NCBI GenBank assembly: GCA_031282465.1
Contig: JAITDR010000277.1
Coordinates: 1-30,859, forward strand
Direction of reading: 5' to 3'
Source: Desulfovibrio sp.
GTDB lineage: Bacteria > Desulfobacterota > Desulfovibrionia > Desulfovibrionales > Desulfovibrionaceae
DNA length: 30,859 nt
Below the pieces are notes generated by a model. The model worked only from the letters and a program-made list of their open reading frames with translations. It had not been told where the DNA came from and ran no database searches. Positions 16,369 through 24,939 of this stretch are shown piece after piece. The position numbers and the translations under genes were made by a program. Numbering within the stretch: position 1 is the first letter of the stretch; every line of letters starts with the position of its first letter.

Positions 16369-16419
16369 CGGCCCGAGCAGGCGCAAGGCCGAACATCCGC
16401 ACGTTACGATGTTGATTTA

Positions 16420-16462
16420 TATGCCTCCGGCGGCCGGGGGAAGTGATTTCCCCCGGACCCTT
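16420..16462 (+). repeat. GC hairpin repeat, copy B
   Basis: TATGCCTCCGGCGGCCGGGG leads into a stem in which CCGGGGGAA pairs with TTTCCCCCGG around a short loop, ending GGACCCTT. It repeats the ends of copy A about 87 bases downstream, in the same orientation, with a longer stem. Confidence 0.65.
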
Positions 16463-16533
16463 CATCAGCGATGTACATTTTTAGGTTGAACTGCTCCATC
16501 CTCTGAGACAATCCTGTACAGGTCACGCGCGTT

Positions 16534-16716
16534 ATGAACATCAGCGACAGAATAAGCAGGGGCATACTCATCGGCGGGGCGGTCGGCGCCCTGAGTTCCG
16601 TCTTCGGTTACACCGAAAGCCTGTTTATGGCGACAGGATTCGGCGCTGTGGCAGGATTGGCGGCCGGCCTGACCCACGGTATTCTGGACAAAAAGCGGAA
16701 GAAAACCCGCGACTGA
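16534..16716 (+). CDS. Small glycine-rich membrane protein
   Basis: A 60-aa ORF with two hydrophobic glycine/alanine-rich segments (about 9-25 and 30-50), joined by a short polar loop and ending in a basic tail (DKKRKKTRD). This is the composition of a real two-helix membrane protein with the C-terminus in the cytoplasm. The ribosome site before ATG 16534 is weak. It lies alone between the hairpin repeats and the M23 peptidase gene. I do not recognise a family. Confidence 0.5.
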   Translation: MNISDRISRGILIGGAVGALSSVFGYTESLFMATGFGAVAGLAAGLTHGILDKKRKKTRD

Positions 16717-16876
16717 GTCCGGGGACATCCAGCAACGCAACGGGAAGCGCCTGCTCCTTCCCCCGGCCGCTCCGGGCGCAGCCCGGTGCGACCTTGACCG
16801 TAAGCGGGAGCCTTGTGCCTCCCGAAACCCCGTGACCGCTCCGGACACAACTCCGATGCGTCCTTCGAGTTGATTA

Positions 16877-17788
16877 TTGTTCAAGAATTACCACATTGTC
16901 ATCTTCAAAGACCGTGAAGGCGGGTTCCGCAAACTCCGCCTGCGCGGTTGGCTCGGTGTTTTTTTCTTTCTGTTGCTGAGCGGCTCGGCGGGATCGGCCG
17001 TCTATTTTTTCAGTTATTACACGGAATCCGCCGTACTGGGGCACAGGCTGGACGAGGCGAACAGGCTGTTGCGGGAGCAGGCAGGCCAGATTCTCAGTTT
17101 TACCGCAAAACTGCAGAGTCTGGAGCAGGATGTGCGCCGGGTGCAACAGTTTGATTCCAAGCTGCGCGTTTTCCTGAATGTCGACAAGGACACGGCCGAA
17201 GAGTCCGTGGAGAGCGGGGATGAGTCTTCCCGTTCGTCCGGAGATCTGAACAATCCCCTGCTCCTTGCCCGGCATCGTGAACTTTTTCTCCGGCGCGCGC
17301 ACAGTCTGGTGGATGAGCTTGTCGACGCCGTGCGGCTTGAGGAAGCGGACCAGCAGACGCTGATTACCATGCTGCGTCTGAACAAGGATTCGCTGTTGTC
17401 CACTCCGTCCATTTGGCCGGTCAGGGGCACACTGACCTCGGGTTTCGGCTGGCGGCGGTCGCCGTTATCCGGGGCCGGGCGCATGCACCAGGGGCTGGAC
17501 ATTTCCAACCGCATCGGAACCCCGGTGCGCGCCCCGGCGCGCGGGTCGGTCACCTTTTCCGCCATGGACGGGGCATACGGCCTGTGCATCGTCATCGATC
17601 ACGGCAACGGCATAGCCACCCGTTACGGACATTTAAGCAAATCTTCGGTCAAGGTGGGGGATTACGTCCAGCGCGGCGACGTCATCGGCCTGGTGGGCAA
17701 TACCGGGCGCAGCACGGGGCCGCATCTGCACTATGAGGTGCATGTGCGCGGCGTGCCCGTCAACCCTATGCGCTACATACTCAACTGA
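16877..17788 (+). CDS. Membrane-anchored M23 family metallopeptidase
   Basis: A 303-aa protein with a TTG start at 16877, a cytoplasmic basic head, one TM helix (about 26-47), a coiled-coil segment (about 55-95) and a C-terminal LytM/M23 domain (about 175-303). The zinc ligands are complete: H204 and D208 (HQGLD) and H285 in PHLHYEV, with H283 as the catalytic partner, so it should be an active peptidoglycan endopeptidase, unlike EnvC-type members. Coiled coil plus LytM suggests a role in cell-wall remodelling at division or elongation. The ribosome site before TTG is poor; no better start lies nearby. Confidence 0.9.
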   Translation: MFKNYHIVIFKDREGGFRKLRLRGWLGVFFFLLLSGSAGSAVYFFSYYTESAVLGHRLDEANRLLREQAGQILSFTAKLQSLEQDVRRVQQFDSKLRVFLNVDKDTAEESVESGDESSRSSGDLNNPLLLARHRELFLRRAHSLVDELVDAVRLEEADQQTLITMLRLNKDSLLSTPSIWPVRGTLTSGFGWRRSPLSGAGRMHQGLDISNRIGTPVRAPARGSVTFSAMDGAYGLCIVIDHGNGIATRYGHLSKSSVKVGDYVQRGDVIGLVGNTGRSTGPHLHYEVHVRGVPVNPMRYILN

Positions 17789-17831
17789 GGAGAACAATGC
17801 CGATTTCGGATGTTGCTGTAGACGTAAAGAC

Positions 17832-18146
17832 CTAACGCGAGGCCATGTCGGCCAGAAAAAGCACAAATTCAGTCCTCGTCATCTCCCCTATTTCTTCGGG
17901 AGTCTTCCAGGTAACGCGGCCTTCTTCCCGGCAACGGCCGACATGATCCAGCCACTCTTGAGGGGTGTAATTCAGAGCATTGTACTTCCCCCAACAGAAA
18001 CAGAGCTTTGCTTTGTCTCCACTTTCAGCATTTTCATCTTTGACGCTCCAGAAAAGCACCCGGTGAGCCAAAGCTATATTGCCTATTAAGCCGACAAACT
18101 GGTATGTATAGACCTCACCGTAGAGTTCCTTGAGGGTTTGTGTCAT
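17832..18146 (-). CDS. Hypothetical protein, 104 aa
   Basis: The start is ATG 18146, where GGAGGAG lies about six bases upstream; an in-frame ATG at 18164 lacks such a site. The protein is mixed polar with aromatic residues, has no signal peptide or TM helix, and contains CFCWGKYNALNYTPQEW in the middle. I do not recognise a family. A 62-codon frame (18115-18303, GTG start) overlaps its beginning on the same strand, but it has a poor ribosome site and is probably not real. The gene is convergent with the M23 peptidase gene, 43 bases apart. Confidence 0.55.
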   Translation of the reverse strand: MTQTLKELYGEVYTYQFVGLIGNIALAHRVLFWSVKDENAESGDKAKLCFCWGKYNALNYTPQEWLDHVGRCREEGRVTWKTPEEIGEMTRTEFVLFLADMASR

Positions 18147-18625
18147 GCTGAAGCTCCTCCGCAAAAATTTTTTTGAGGCTTGCGTTCATACGTTCTGTTG
18201 CCCTCTCGCCCTGTCCTTGCCCCTCCTGCAAAAATAGAGGATATCGCCTGCGCTGATAATCGGTCGGCACGTTCCGGTCGTCGTCATCAAGGTATGTCGG
18301 CACCCTGTATGCCTACTACGCCTTCCTACAACTGTCCACGATGATTTTCACTCGCCCGCCCTCTATCTCTTTTGCCGGTCTGACGTGCCGATGAGCCGAC
18401 CAACCGATCAGCCCGCTTGCGGCTCAGCGCTTGACGGACCAAATCAGTGCCTGATCCCGGACCATCATCTGTAATCAACTATTTTGTTTTTCCAAGGTGC
18501 GACTTTCACTCTAAGGCTAAAATCGTTGACTTTCCGGTCGCTTTTCGTAAGCTGCAAAACAAAGGCTGCTCTCCGGCACGGCAGAGCCGGAAGGTAATTG
18601 AGAAATACATGGAGGAATACAGACA
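18147..18625. other. Intergenic region, no confident gene
   Basis: The upstream flanks of two divergent small genes meet here. I see short broken ORFs only. It should hold the promoters of both neighbours; none could be assigned with confidence. Confidence 0.4.
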
Positions 18626-19210
18626 ATGAATCCCGATGCATCTCCGCCCCCCGCCGATTCAAAAAAGTCAAAAAAATCTTCCCGGAGTAAGTACAAATCC
18701 GCCCGCAGCATTATTCCTCTGCTTATAACGGCGCTTTTTTTCGGATATCGGCAAGTCTCCAAAGAACTGGAAAAAAAAGACGGACAGCGAGTAAAATACG
18801 AAATTGAGGCATCGGTGAGAGAAATCACGAAGCAAGCTGAAAAAAAGAGGATGCTGAAAGACCTTTATTCCGACTTACCGAAAGATATCATCGCCGCTTT
18901 CGCAGAGCCAAGAGATACTCTAGCCGTCAACAGAATCGTGGGAGCAGCCTTTGAGGATTCCAGCATATATATAAACGCCGTTTACCAAGTACTCAAAGCC
19001 GGTGAACACAAGGCAGCCCTGCAAGCAGCATTGCTTTATTGTAGTGAAATTGACGCTTCGAAGGAAAAAAATAAGAAGGAACATCCCTCTATGGGGGCTT
19101 GTCTGGAAAAATTCGGGTTCAAGACCACCGTGACAGGCGATCAACTGACGATAACGGCTGGCGGCGAACAGCCGGAAAAAGCCTCTGCACGGCCTGCTCA
19201 AGAAGAATAG
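18626..19210 (+). CDS. Hypothetical membrane-anchored protein, 194 aa
   Basis: ATG 18626 is preceded by GGAGG (about 18611). The N-terminus is rich in Pro, Ser and Lys, then one hydrophobic helix (about residues 28-42, SIIPLLITALFFGY) would anchor the protein with a basic cytoplasmic head. A charged helical region (45-90) and a compact C-terminal part with two cysteines follow, and the end is again low-complexity (EQPEKASARPAQEE). No family is recognised. Composition is somewhat AT-richer than the housekeeping genes. Confidence 0.6.
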   Translation: MNPDASPPPADSKKSKKSSRSKYKSARSIIPLLITALFFGYRQVSKELEKKDGQRVKYEIEASVREITKQAEKKRMLKDLYSDLPKDIIAAFAEPRDTLAVNRIVGAAFEDSSIYINAVYQVLKAGEHKAALQAALLYCSEIDASKEKNKKEHPSMGACLEKFGFKTTVTGDQLTITAGGEQPEKASARPAQEE

Positions 19211-20056
19211 CGCGGTTTAGCTTCGACGGCTGTTCTCGCTCAACGGCAGATGCGGACGACCGTTTCGAAACAACCCGCTCCTCTCCGAAACACGGTAGAC
19301 GCATGCGAGTCGGCGCTTCCTTGTTTTGATAAAAAATTGCCCGGAAAAAACCTTCGCAGTGGAGCCGCTGAAACAGCCTCAAAAGTTTCAAATTTCCTCA
19401 AGGACAAATTTTCGGCGTCGATGCCTTCCCTCACAACGATTTCGCGGCGGCGGGCAAATCCGGCCTGACGGGACATGTCCTGCCTTAATCGGCATGCAGC
19501 GCCGAAATAAAACCTCTGTAAGTTTTACATACTTTTCAGGGGCTTTTTCCATCGTGGAGAACAAAAGCCTCGCTCTGCGAAATATTCCGTTAGTGGCGTG
19601 CGATTTCAGAGCACCGCAGTATCCTGAAAATATCCTGATTCGTCCTGAGCGTAGTCCGGTCACGAGCACGAATTGCCTGCACCACAAGGGTATCCCCCAC
19701 TGCCGATTGTCGGTTGCCGGCATGCTTCAACCCGGTGTTGCCCTCAAGATGTCCTTGTGAACTCGAACGAGGAAAAAAAATAAGACACTAGAAAAAAAAT
19801 CTGTTAGGGAAACCCGGAATTTTCTGAGCGGTGTCTGCCCCTTCCCGTGCAGTCGCCCAACGGGGAGAGCAAAGCGGAGGCCGGGGACTTGCCCGATTGC
19901 TGAGTAGCGGCGATTTTAGATGTAAAAGCTTTTACTCTTGTCGGCAAGCAGAGTGAAACTGAAGAAGAGAAAGATATTTGCGCCTGGAAGCAATCAGAAA
20001 ATAGTGTATAATTATGCATAGATTAATAATATAAACCATTATTTGTGAGGATAGCA
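19211..20056. other. Gene-free region upstream of the NTPase
   Basis: About 850 bases with no convincing gene; overlapping frames on both strands (for example 19326-19760 plus, 19388-19723 minus) look like non-coding or decayed DNA. A perfect 14-bp palindrome lies at 19922-19935. A good -10 box TATAAT at 20007-20012, with only a weak -35, could drive the NTPase gene at 20057. Confidence 0.45.
19922..19935. promoter_or_regulatory. Perfect palindrome GTAAAAGCTTTTAC
   Basis: A 14-bp perfect palindrome about 120 bases upstream of the NTPase gene and about 70 bases upstream of a TATAAT box. It could be an operator, but no regulator gene is adjacent. Confidence 0.35.
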
Positions 20057-21484
20057 ATGCAGAGAATGCGTATTTCGAATTTAGCTGATTTGCGACGACT
20101 ATTTGAACGGTCATCTCAACTGATGTATACAGAAAAACAAAATACTTCACCGGGATTTTTTATAGCTGATATATACAAAAAATTAGCAATTTCTTTTTCA
20201 AATAAGATACCTAATGCGGCTGTATTCGGTGAAAAAGGAGCAGGTAAAACTTTTCTCTTGAAGATATTAAGCAATATAAGAGAATGGAGTGAGTTTTGCT
20301 CTGTTTGTATGAAAGGTGATGCCGATAATGCTGTTTTAATACCCATATATTGGAGTCATAATGAATCTGAAGAAGGAAGAAAATCGCTTGTTTATTCGCA
20401 AATTAAGTCGTTACGTAGAATAAACAGATGTATTTGTGATGACAAAATCTTATATAATCATCAAATATTACGAACTTTTTTTTCAACACCTCAGCAGATG
20501 TTGCCTAGCGAATGGCGGGAACTGTGGTTTAAATTTTTTTGTCAATGCCTGGGATTTTCCGGCAAACACGCAATTACCTACGAAAGCGAATTTAAACAAC
20601 GTGTTTCGGAGTTTACTACTCCCGTAGTTTATTTATGTGACGGTCTTGAAGATTTATTTTCTGAATGGCTTTTTCGAGATATGCAGATTGAACCTCTGCG
20701 CGTGCTGATTCAAGATATATTACGCGATATCCCGTCATGGGCAGGAAGTAAATTCGGTTTACTGGTCTTTATACGAAACGATATGGTGCGACGCGCCGCT
20801 ACGCAAAATCCAGGTCAATATTTTGCAAATTATCGAGACTTTGAAATTAAATGGAGCAAGGAGGATGCGCTGAAATTGGTCGGCTGGCTGTTAAATACGC
20901 AAGAATTGCAGAAATATCGCTCCAATCAAAGCTGTGAAGATTGGGATGCCAGAGACTTTCAGCCTATGTGCAACGATCTTGTACCTCTTTGGGGCGCAAA
21001 ACTCGGAAATCCAAAATCTACTGCAAGTCCTACAGTATATTGGGTTTTAAGCTGCGTTTCCGACCTTCAAGGACATTTTCAAGCAAGAGACATTATCAGA
21101 CTTTTAAACAAAGCTGCCGGTCTGCAAATGCGTCGCCCCTTACCGGAAGACCGCTTACTTTCTCCCTCAGCTATCCGTGCTGCCTTAAAAGAGTGCGGCG
21201 AGGATAAAATCGAAGAAACTAAGCTGGAGATGAAACATATAGCTGCCGATTTAGGTAAAATAAGTTTCTGGCAACCGGCCATGCCGTTGACTCATAAATC
21301 TTTGGAGCAAATCGGGATAAGCTCCACTGTGGCTTTGGAAGATGCGGGCATTCTCCTTCGTGCAGGAGATACTTTCTTTCTCCCTGAAATTTATCGCAAA
21401 GGTTTTGGCTTGGAACTTAACAAAGTGGCGCGAACCAAAGTGTATTCACTCATGAAGAAAGCCTGGGGAAAGGTCGGCGTATAA
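20057..21484 (+). CDS. Orphan AT-rich P-loop NTPase
   Basis: A 475-aa protein. ATG 20057 is chosen over GTG 20045 because GAGG sits seven bases upstream. Walker A is GEKGAGKT (58-65), Walker B is VVYLCDGLEDLF (190-201), and LLVFIRND (235-242) has the position of a sensor arginine/asparagine strand, so this is an AAA+/STAND-like ATPase in which a C-terminal winged-helix-like part (about 385-475) may follow. I cannot name the family. The gene is much more AT-rich than its neighbours and stands alone in a gene-poor region, as expected for transferred cargo. Similar stand-alone NTPases are often parts of defence or regulatory modules, but no partner is visible. Confidence 0.8.
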   Translation: MQRMRISNLADLRRLFERSSQLMYTEKQNTSPGFFIADIYKKLAISFSNKIPNAAVFGEKGAGKTFLLKILSNIREWSEFCSVCMKGDADNAVLIPIYWSHNESEEGRKSLVYSQIKSLRRINRCICDDKILYNHQILRTFFSTPQQMLPSEWRELWFKFFCQCLGFSGKHAITYESEFKQRVSEFTTPVVYLCDGLEDLFSEWLFRDMQIEPLRVLIQDILRDIPSWAGSKFGLLVFIRNDMVRRAATQNPGQYFANYRDFEIKWSKEDALKLVGWLLNTQELQKYRSNQSCEDWDARDFQPMCNDLVPLWGAKLGNPKSTASPTVYWVLSCVSDLQGHFQARDIIRLLNKAAGLQMRRPLPEDRLLSPSAIRAALKECGEDKIEETKLEMKHIAADLGKISFWQPAMPLTHKSLEQIGISSTVALEDAGILLRAGDTFFLPEIYRKGFGLELNKVARTKVYSLMKKAWGKVGV

Positions 21485-21740
21485 ATCTGCAATGCATCTG
21501 CGTGTTCGGACTTGCACATTCACTAAGAATACGGATTGAATCATTGAAATATCGACCGCTTGTTATATAAATATGAATATATTTGTGTATTCACTATGGC
21601 AGAGGGGAAAGGGCAAGGTATAGAGAATTCATCAGAAATTTGTTATCAGTGGCTTTTAATGCATGGTTTTCCCTGTGTGCAGATGCATGTCTTTGTCGCA
21701 CCGCTACAGCATGATTCACAATTTTTTTCGCCTATTATGC

Positions 21741-21781
21741 CAAGTCATGTACCCCCGGCTCTGCCGTGGGTACATGACTTG
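21741..21781. repeat. 41-bp inverted repeat (19-bp arms)
   Basis: CAAGTCATGTACCCCCGGC (21741-21759) pairs with GCCGTGGGTACATGACTTG (21763-21781) with one mismatch around TCT. It lies in the about 400-bp gene-free stretch after the NTPase gene. No T run follows on either strand, so it is not a standard terminator; a REP/MITE-like element or protein-binding site is possible. The rest of 21485-21850 shows no convincing gene. Confidence 0.7.
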
Positions 21782-21850
21782 CTTACAACCGGCAACCCGA
21801 CTCCCGCGCGGGCCGGCGGATATTCGATTTGCTGGTCCTCGTGAACGCTG

Positions 21851-21883
21851 GAGCGCCCGAAAACATAATGCTTCCGGGCGCTC
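21851..21883 (-). terminator. Hairpin after the chemoreceptor gene
   Basis: GAGCGCCCG (21851-21859) and CGGGCGCTC (21875-21883) are perfect inverted repeats, 15 bases beyond the stop codon of the minus-strand chemoreceptor gene. There is no T tail, but position and stability suit transcript end formation. Confidence 0.5.
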
Positions 21884-21897
21884 TTGAAGTTCTCTCG

Positions 21898-24279
21898 TCA
21901 ATGCGAAGTCAGCTGCGTAATGATTCGGTTCAGTTCCTGCGCGGTCTGCGACATTTCCTGCACTGCCGCGTTCGACTGCACCATGCCGTCCGCTGTTTCG
22001 CCGACAATACGATTAATTTCTTCAATAGCTCTGTTGATTTCTTCCGATGTCGCACTTTGTTGTTCCGCAGCAGTGGCTATGGCTGCCACGACGGAGGAGT
22101 TGGCCGCCGCAAGCTCAACAATTTCCTTCAGAGCGTCCCCGGATGAATCAGCCAGCCGCGTAACTTCCTGAATGCTTTCTACCGCCGAGACTACTTCCCG
22201 AATGCTGTTTTTTGCTGAGATTTGGATGGTCCCGATACTGGCGCCGACTTCCTGCGTGGCCGACATGGTTTTTTCGGCCAGTTTGCGGACCTCATCCGCG
22301 ACGACCGCAAACCCGCGCCCCGCCTCGCCTGCCCTTGCCGCCTCAATGGCGGCGTTCAGAGCCAGCAGATTGGTTTGATCAGCAATATCCGAGATGACGT
22401 TCAACACCCCGCCGATGCTCTCAGCCTGCACTCCGAGCGCGTTCATGTCGGCCTGCAGTTTGGCCGCCACCTCGTTTATGTGGTTGATGGACTTCACCAC
22501 CTGATTGACCAGTTCGGATCCGTTCAGCGCTTTGTCACGGGTGAGCCCGCTTTGATCCGAAGCCTGGGCGGCATTGCCCGCCACCTCAATAACCGACGCG
22601 TTCATCTCGCACACGGCACTTGCCGTCGAGACAACACGCGCGCGCTGCTGTTCGGCACCGCGCGATACCTGCTCAACCTGGGCCGAAAGTTCTTCCGCTG
22701 CCGCCGCCACACGGCCGGCAACAGCCATAGCCTGCGTTGTCGCTTCACGGACCGCCCGTTGCTGCGTCCTGATGGCCGTGAGGTCGGTGACAAGCTGCAG
22801 GAGAGCCGCAAGCTTGCCGTTTTTATCCGAGAGCGGGATGACTGTGTAACTGACGTCGAGGGTCTGGGTTTTGACATGCGCCTGCGTTTCGGCAGTAGCG
22901 CGCTCTCTGGTTTGTACGGCTTTTTCCAGAGCATCGCGCGGAGTGCCTTCGTCATCCAACTTGACCATTTGCTTGAAATATTTTCCTTTATAGTCGCTCC
23001 CTGCCAGTTCACGGCCTATACCGTTCATGTATTGTATCTGCTTTGCTTCGTTCATCATCACAACAGGAGAGGGAATACTGTCTATGATAGTTCGGAAGCA
23101 GGTCATAATGTTGTTTGTACCGCTGACAAGATGAGCGAAAACACCCTTGAATGACTCCGCGTTGCCGGTAATCAGAAGATTACCATGTTCAACCTCATTT
23201 TCTATGCGGTCATACTCCTTCAACATGTCGTTTAATGTTGCCGGTATTTCACTCATTGCGCGAATGAGGCTGCCGATTTCGTCAGAGGATTTGGAAGTAA
23301 TAGATTTACTGAAATCTCCCTGTGCTATTGCGTGGGCAAAATCTGTCGCGGCGCGGATAGGTCTGGATATAGCCTGGGCAAAAAATCCTCCGATCAAAAA
23401 TAATGCCGCGCCCAGAACGCATCCGGCAACAACAAAGAAAAGTATAACGGTTTTCATTGAATCCAAGAGTTTAGCTCTTGAATATCCGACAAAAAGCATG
23501 CCGGAATTTTTCCCTGCCATGTCTTTCCAAGGCCAGTAAATGGTATCATACTCCATACCGGCAATTACATTTCGTGTGGTGATGCTTGCTCCCCGGCCCA
23601 ATACTTCATTATAGATGTCGGGGTTGTTCAATCGTGTGTCGTTGACGCGTTGCCCGTCACGCATAACGGTAGTGCTGATGCGTACATCGTCAAGAAATAA
23701 TGTGCATTCAACATCCAACGTGTCTTTGATATAATCGACAAAAGCGCCTGTCGAAAGGTCCATGCCGACAATGGCGGCTCCCACCGGCTTGCCGTTGAAT
23801 CGCAAAGGAACGCCTGCGGCAAGGCTGAGTTTCACGAGTTTACCGGGCTCAATTCCGACAACTTTCTTGCCTTCATTCAAAGGTATCGCAACACTTTTAC
23901 GATCAAAACCCAACTTGTCGCCGGCTTGATCGCTGTGACCTCTCGCCAAAACTGTCGTATCGAGTGCAACTATGGTCACGAAACCGATACCGGGGAGCGA
24001 ATTGATTTTTTTCGCGTAGGCTTTTATGAATTGTCCGTCCTTCTCCGCAACCGCCTTCGCCAAGGCGATGTCGGCAGCAAGCGTGTCGCTCACTGCCTCA
24101 AATCCGGTCATATTTTCATTAACAATACTCTGCATTGCCTTAGACGCGACGGTCAAAGACTCCTGCGCATTTTCATCGCCGAAATTTGACAGAACATAAT
24201 TGCCGATGAAGCAATAGACAGTCACCAAGGCAACAATAATCCCCCCGACAAGAAGCAACAATTTCCCCAAAATCTTCAT
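21898..24279 (-). CDS. Methyl-accepting chemotaxis protein (Cache-HAMP-PAS-MCP)
   Basis: A 793-aa transmembrane chemoreceptor. ATG 24279 follows GGAGGG. TM1 (about 6-29) is followed by a periplasmic Cache-type sensor (about 35-280; [26 protein letters not shown] is typical, here quoted in part as [14 protein letters not shown]), TM2 (about 283-307), HAMP (about 308-360), a PAS-like domain (about 390-510, [19 protein letters not shown] region) and the signalling domain. The CheA/CheW-binding hairpin tip is intact ([20 protein letters not shown]). No CheR-tethering pentapeptide is present at the C-terminus. It is monocistronic with its own promoter and terminator. The ligand is unknown; Cache domains commonly bind small organic acids or amino acids. 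Confidence 0.95.
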   Translation of the reverse strand: MKILGKLLLLVGGIIVALVTVYCFIGNYVLSNFGDENAQESLTVASKAMQSIVNENMTGFEAVSDTLAADIALAKAVAEKDGQFIKAYAKKINSLPGIGFVTIVALDTTVLARGHSDQAGDKLGFDRKSVAIPLNEGKKVVGIEPGKLVKLSLAAGVPLRFNGKPVGAAIVGMDLSTGAFVDYIKDTLDVECTLFLDDVRISTTVMRDGQRVNDTRLNNPDIYNEVLGRGASITTRNVIAGMEYDTIYWPWKDMAGKNSGMLFVGYSRAKLLDSMKTVILFFVVAGCVLGAALFLIGGFFAQAISRPIRAATDFAHAIAQGDFSKSITSKSSDEIGSLIRAMSEIPATLNDMLKEYDRIENEVEHGNLLITGNAESFKGVFAHLVSGTNNIMTCFRTIIDSIPSPVVMMNEAKQIQYMNGIGRELAGSDYKGKYFKQMVKLDDEGTPRDALEKAVQTRERATAETQAHVKTQTLDVSYTVIPLSDKNGKLAALLQLVTDLTAIRTQQRAVREATTQAMAVAGRVAAAAEELSAQVEQVSRGAEQQRARVVSTASAVCEMNASVIEVAGNAAQASDQSGLTRDKALNGSELVNQVVKSINHINEVAAKLQADMNALGVQAESIGGVLNVISDIADQTNLLALNAAIEAARAGEAGRGFAVVADEVRKLAEKTMSATQEVGASIGTIQISAKNSIREVVSAVESIQEVTRLADSSGDALKEIVELAAANSSVVAAIATAAEQQSATSEEINRAIEEINRIVGETADGMVQSNAAVQEMSQTAQELNRIITQLTSH

Positions 24280-24329
24280 GTATCCCTCCGGTTTCGGTAA
24301 TTGCTTACAGAGATGGTCTCTAGCGCAAA

Positions 24330-24358
24330 TCGTTAACCGGATTTGTATTCTGTGTCAA
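24330..24358 (-). promoter_or_regulatory. Sigma70-type promoter of the chemoreceptor gene
   Basis: On the minus strand TTGACA (24358-24353) is separated by exactly 17 bases from TAACGA (24335-24330), about 50 bases upstream of the start codon. The -35 box is perfect and the -10 box has four of six consensus bases. Confidence 0.6.
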
Positions 24359-24379
24359 CTGTATCTCGGCATTATGTGT

Positions 24380-24939
24380 AATTTTATCGTTCGGTTTTCC
24401 GTCGTGACATAAGTATCAAGAAATACATGATATTATAATAACAGACTAAGCCTATATATAAAATGGCTTTTTACGAAATTATGCGTCCGATCAGGACTCG
24501 ACGGATAGGCAGAAGATATTATTGTAGATTAAACTTGAAGTCTAAATCTTTCGCCATCATTGCGATGGGAAAATTTGACCGTAAGCATAGTATCACCGCC
24601 TTCAATCAAAAGCAATTTTCACTTCATCATGCGGCAGACATTGAAAACATCCAAGTCCTGTGTGGCCTGAGCAGCGACGGCTTGCCGCTGATCGCCTAAT
24701 CAATACTGTCACACATATATGTTACATAATATCACTTCAAATTCGCATAATTCCTTCAATTTGGTTATCCGGGCGGAAAACAGTATCCGAAAGAAAAAGT
24801 CCGGACAGGAGGGATTCGAATGTTGCCGGGGCGGATGCATCTTATTTTCGTTGCGGCGCAACATAACTGCTTTTCAGCGTAGCCAAATCGGCCGACTTTC
24901 CCCGCTGCTCTGCAAGGCACTCGACAAACCGGTTGAGTC
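24380..24939. other. AT-rich intergenic region with one doubtful small ORF
   Basis: About 560 bases between the chemoreceptor promoter and the end of the PstS-like gene. A 78-codon plus-strand frame (24463-24699) encodes a basic peptide I do not recognise and lacks a clear ribosome site. No RNA gene or hairpin with a T run was found. The base composition is lower in GC than the flanking genes. Confidence 0.4.

Noticed and set aside
14011..16386. 791-codon minus-strand frame opposite tatD and dapL
   Set aside because: Very long but antisense to two genes with complete catalytic motifs; the translation shows no domain and arises from high GC at third positions.
19326..19760. 144-codon plus-strand ORF in the region before the NTPase
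   Set aside because: Basic, cysteine-scattered peptide without a ribosome site, overlapped by an equally open minus frame; no evidence of coding.
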